A stretch of DNA of 34,461 nucleotides from Desulfotomaculum sp. (GTDB lineage: Bacteria; Bacillota; Desulfotomaculia; Desulfotomaculales; Nap2-2B), in contig DMZI01000015.1 in NCBI GenBank assembly GCA_003485325.1, positions 2,188 to 36,648 of the forward strand, read 5' to 3'. A program made the translations under genes and the position numbers. Below, piece by piece: positions 32,023 to 34,461 of this stretch. Position 1 is the first letter of the stretch. Each line of letters begins with the position of its first letter. The notes below the pieces were generated by a model. It made no database searches. It saw nothing but the letters and a program-made list of their open reading frames with translations, and had not been told where the DNA came from.

Positions 32023-32706
32023 TTAAGGAAACCCGACGTATTTTGCGGCAGATAACAGGATTTGTTTTTTCCTGGCTGCCTTGGCGTTTTCGTATTCCTT
32101 ACCGGCATTTACTGCTGCGTCGGGAGGGAAAGAGTTTTTCTCAAGTTCAGCTTTATACTCGTCCAGTATGGGGTAAAATTCCGCATCGCATTGCGCTTCC
32201 AGAGCCCGTCCGGCGGACAGATACTTCCGGGCCAGGCTGATCGGTGATGCCTTTTCTTTTTTTTCACGGACCTTGTCGTACTCGCTCATCCCCGCCGCTA
32301 CAAGGCTGTTCAGTTTTTGATGGTAGCCGGACGCGACAGCGGTGAGCTTTTTTGCATAGTACGCTTCAATCTGTTTCTCTTTATCTGAAGCGTTTTTGCT
32401 TAAAGCGCCGGAAGGTGTTTGAACCTCTGCTCCCGGTTTAACGGGTGAAGTATTTGTGTCCTGGCCTTCTTTCGTGCCATTGCGCTCGGTTTCCAACCAC
32501 TCCGGTTTAACGGGTGAAGTATTTGTGTCCTGGCCTTCCTTTGATTGCGGCCGGTGTATGAATGGAAGAATGTCTTTTATGCCGCCGCTCCCGGGTGTAA
32601 CTTGCCCATTTTCCGGCAATTTCTTATACCAAAATTCGGCATAAACCAACAGTGACAGCAGACACAAGACAGCAACCAACAGTGAAAACTTGCTGTACCG
32701 TTTCAT
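32023..32706 (-). CDS. Membrane-anchored or secreted protein with internal repeat, unknown function
   Basis: About 227 residues from the ATG at 32706 (an ATG at 32718 would add four). A single N-terminal hydrophobic helix (FSLLVAVLCLLSLLVYAEFW) looks like an anchor or uncleaved signal. A low-complexity linker contains GQDTNTSPVKP twice, and a C-terminal helical part follows (residues 105-225, rich in Lys, Glu and Ala: IEAYYAKKLTAVASGYHQKL). The C-terminal half could form a coiled coil. I do not recognise a family. It lies 48 bases upstream of the flavoprotein gene and 63 bases after the next gene. Confidence 0.7.
   Translation of the reverse strand: MKRYSKFSLLVAVLCLLSLLVYAEFWYKKLPENGQVTPGSGGIKDILPFIHRPQSKEGQDTNTSPVKPEWLETERNGTKEGQDTNTSPVKPGAEVQTPSGALSKNASDKEKQIEAYYAKKLTAVASGYHQKLNSLVAAGMSEYDKVREKKEKASPISLARKYLSAGRALEAQCDAEFYPILDEYKAELEKNSFPPDAAVNAGKEYENAKAARKKQILLSAAKYVGFP
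32433..32538. repeat. Exact 37-bp direct repeat, 69 bp apart
   Basis: The same 37 bases (starting CCGGTTTAACGGGTGAAG) are at 32433-32469 and 32502-32538. The 69-bp period is a multiple of three, so the repeat is in frame and encodes the duplicated GQDTNTSPVKP linker. Sequence identity at every position implies recent duplication. Confidence 0.9.
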
Positions 32707-32769
32707 TTTTATAAGCATTCCTATCTAGGCGCAAAACCTTAATAAAAGCATTTCTTTCAGATTTTCAAC

Positions 32770-33681
32770 TTAATGCAATTGTTTAAAGCGAGGCGTAAAA
32801 TGGAGTTCTTCAAGAAGTTTCGTATACTCCTCCGGTTTTATCTGTTCCCAGGGTTTTTTTAGAATCGACACCAGCACTCCTTCAATAACGTTTGTGCCAA
32901 ATGAACGGCCTTCAAACTCAGGGGTTGAGGTAATCAGATAACCGGCGCCCTTTTTGGTTAGAAATTCCACGTCTTTAGGCGTGGTGGTATTCGTTATGAT
33001 TACCTGCCCGGTAAGCGACGGCAGGTAGCGCCTGATCAGGTGAAAGTCGCCTGCGATTACTCTTGCGTTCTGGTAATAACTGCTGTATTTGTTTACCTTG
33101 CTTTCATCAGCGCTTTCCTGCTTTGTACCTGTAGGATAAAGCATCTTAAAGGGCAGCCTGACGATAATGGGCAGCAGTATGCGGGCGAGCTTTTCCAGGC
33201 TTGACAGGGACCGGATCGGGTATGGGATGCCCAGGGCAAAGATCATGTCTCCAAAAGTCACATTGCAGCCGGCTTCTACAAGCGCTTCGGCCATGCCGAA
33301 ACGATCCACCCCGCTGACCATCAGAACCGGTGTTCCGGGTGGCAGGAGACCGGTGTTTTCTTTCAGGTATGCTATTGTTTGGCGCTCCAGTGTATTTTTG
33401 AGGCCGCTTCCGTCGACAACCGGGGTTTCTTGGACAGCCCTGACCAGCTTCAGGGCGTCTTTTATAGCATAGCGTTTTTTGCCGGCGTATAGATAAATGT
33501 CGATTCCTCCAAGGCCGATTGCGTCTACTTTGCCGTCCAAGTCTTTTAAAACGCCGATTGCCTTTTTCAGGTCACCGTCTGTTCCCAGCCGGCTGATTTC
33601 AAACTGTTCCCCGAGCAGTTCCACCTGTACCTTATGGTCCCTCGTGGATGAACCAAGGCTCACGCTGACAATTTTTTTCAA
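32770..33681 (-). CDS. Conserved protein of unknown function (often auto-named quinate 5-dehydrogenase)
   Basis: A 303-residue soluble protein. The start IVSVSLGSSTRDHKVQVELL, the block KVDAIGLGGIDIYLYAGKKR, and TPVVDGSGLKNTLERQ are typical of a family in thermophilic and anaerobic Bacillota that databases tend to call quinate 5-dehydrogenase. I see no clear glycine-rich NAD-binding motif near the start and no shikimate-dehydrogenase Lys/Asp pair in the usual place, so that name is doubtful. A Rossmann-like middle (QVIITNTTTPKDVEFLTKKG) may bind a nucleotide. The start codon is TTG 33681 with a weak ribosome binding site. Confidence 0.7.
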   Translation of the reverse strand: MKKIVSVSLGSSTRDHKVQVELLGEQFEISRLGTDGDLKKAIGVLKDLDGKVDAIGLGGIDIYLYAGKKRYAIKDALKLVRAVQETPVVDGSGLKNTLERQTIAYLKENTGLLPPGTPVLMVSGVDRFGMAEALVEAGCNVTFGDMIFALGIPYPIRSLSSLEKLARILLPIIVRLPFKMLYPTGTKQESADESKVNKYSSYYQNARVIAGDFHLIRRYLPSLTGQVIITNTTTPKDVEFLTKKGAGYLITSTPEFEGRSFGTNVIEGVLVSILKKPWEQIKPEEYTKLLEELHFTPRFKQLH

Positions 33682-33769
33682 TGTAAAAGTACCATTCCTG
33701 AAGTTTTATTTACCATTTTAACCAAGAGGACTGGAATTTGCAAGATTTGCACGAAAACTAACCCTTTTG

Positions 33770-33798
33770 TTGACATTCGCGGGGGCATTCTATATGAT
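33770..33798 (+). promoter_or_regulatory. Consensus-like sigma-A promoter for the phospholipase gene
   Basis: TTGACA (33770-33775), a 17-base spacer and TATGAT (33793-33798). Transcription would start near 33805, about 40 bases before the TTG start of the next gene. Confidence 0.82.
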
Positions 33799-33844
33799 AG
33801 TTTTCATAACAATAGCCCATTTAAAGCGTTAAGCGGGTGACCTA

Positions 33845-34461
33845 TTGGATTTTTCAATTTCGAACTTGGCCGATCCCTTAAAGTGCATTCCTCTCTTTGC
33901 GGCGCTGCTTACTATCCCCAGGCAGATCTGGGGAGCGAGCACGACGCATGTCTTTTGCAACCGCCAGGGGCGGATTATCCTGAAGAATGACGGACACGAA
34001 CGCGAAGCCAGGCTATTCAACCAGTTCGCCAACGACTTGGACAAGGGAGTCGTCTGGGCGGATAAGGGCTGGCGCAGCACGAACCATCATTACAACCCGG
34101 AGACCAAGCGCGGCATCTGGCCCTGGGCGAGTTCAGCCCAGAAATGCGCGGTCTTTTATGCGAAGGCTTTCGGCTTTTGGCAGTGCGGCAATTATAATAA
34201 GGCAATGTTCATGATTGGAGCCGCCGCACATCTGGTACAGGACGCCTGCGTTCCTCACCACGCCTCCTGTATTATCTGCAACGGCCACCAGGCCTACGAA
34301 AACTGGGTGGAGAAAAGGAAGCTGCAGTTCAAGGTGCAGTCGGCGGGGATTTATGATCATGGCGATACGCCCCAGGATTGGATAATTGAAAATGCCAGGC
34401 TCGCTAAGAAATATTACAGCAGGCTGCGTTCCTTCAATGATTACCAGCAGGTTACCGCAGT
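33845..34461 (+). CDS. Zinc-dependent phospholipase C-like protein, N-terminal part (runs off the window)
   Basis: The frame opens at TTG 33845 (DFSISNLADPLKCIPLFAAL) and stays open to the window end, over 200 residues. It is not listed as a simple ATG frame because of the TTG start. Zinc ligands of the PlcA/alpha-toxin family are recognisable: W and H in IWGASTTHVF, HLVQDACVPHH (the His/Asp/His set) and GHQAYENWV (His/Glu). The hydrophobic CIPLFAALLTIPRQIWG just before the conserved Trp is a poor signal sequence, though such enzymes are normally secreted and the Trp is the mature N-terminus. Related proteins occur in Desulfotomaculum-type genomes. The C-terminus lies outside. Confidence 0.85.
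   Translation, partial: MDFSISNLADPLKCIPLFAALLTIPRQIWGASTTHVFCNRQGRIILKNDGHEREARLFNQFANDLDKGVVWADKGWRSTNHHYNPETKRGIWPWASSAQKCAVFYAKAFGFWQCGNYNKAMFMIGAAAHLVQDACVPHHASCIICNGHQAYENWVEKRKLQFKVQSAGIYDHGDTPQDWIIENARLAKKYYSRLRSFNDYQQVTA

Noticed and set aside
1..34461. CRISPR arrays and tRNA genes
   Set aside because: No regularly spaced repeats and no recognisable tRNA cloverleaf arms were seen by eye. A computed scan would be needed to exclude weak cases.

Overview
The window looks like part of the chromosome of an anaerobic Bacillota (Firmicutes), most likely of the Desulfotomaculum/Pelotomaculum (Peptococcaceae) type. Reasons: a typical infC-rpmI-rplT block with an ATT-started infC, strong AGGAGG ribosome binding sites, sigma-A promoters, and the small-protein trio DUF1659-DUF2922-YvrJ that is typical of that group. 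The lineage is inferred from family knowledge; no search was run.

Layout. 1-1163 (minus): infC-rpmI-rplT with a promoter and an attenuator-like leader. 1265-3221 (plus): two sugar-nucleotide epimerases. 3227-4350 (minus): a RelE-like/AbrB-like toxin-antitoxin pair and a YdjM/DUF457-type membrane protein. 4556-5418 (plus): the DUF1659-DUF2922-YvrJ unit, with a consensus promoter and a terminator. 5.5-7.15 kb: a graveyard of fragments (IS21-type transposase, IS3-type OrfA, tyrosine recombinase, epimerase, Wzx flippase). 7215-9533 (plus): gmd and a second, full-length flippase.

9543-27538 (minus) is a long surface-polysaccharide locus read toward lower coordinates. It begins with sugar-nucleotide genes resembling the WbpD/WbpE/WbpB set (LbH acyltransferase, DegT aminotransferase, Gfo/Idh/MocA oxidoreductase). 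A GT2 glycosyltransferase, a NodB-type deacetylase, a UDP-sugar 6-dehydrogenase, a FemAB-like transferase, a broken methyltransferase and a DUF354 stub follow. It ends with a GT4, a WecC-type dehydrogenase, a CapK-like adenylating enzyme, CapA, two more GT4s and the large membrane protein DUF2206. The part from about 8.2 to 20.3 kb is visibly AT-richer than its flanks. Several of its families (DUF2206, the TTG-started flippase, CapK/F390-synthetase-like, DUF354) are best known to me from methanogenic archaea, so inter-domain transfer is a reasonable hypothesis.

Two small mobile elements sit inside this locus and can be delimited to the base. One is a 178-bp MITE-like element at 17660-17837, with 17-bp terminal inverted repeats and a 10-bp target duplication. 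The other is a roughly 415-bp IS200/IS605-type remnant at 19436-19850, which splits the methyltransferase gene and keeps a right-end hairpin and a GC-rich omega-RNA-like segment.

27539-28514 is a long stretch with no gene. 28515-30737 (plus) holds DUF1616, a CPBP-family membrane protease and an 86-aa Thr-rich two-helix protein, closed by a bidirectional terminator. 30742-33681 (minus) holds a geranylgeranyl-reductase-like flavoprotein, a repeat-bearing membrane-anchored protein and a conserved protein often auto-named quinate 5-dehydrogenase. 33845 to the end (plus) is the start of a zinc-dependent phospholipase C-like gene behind a consensus promoter.
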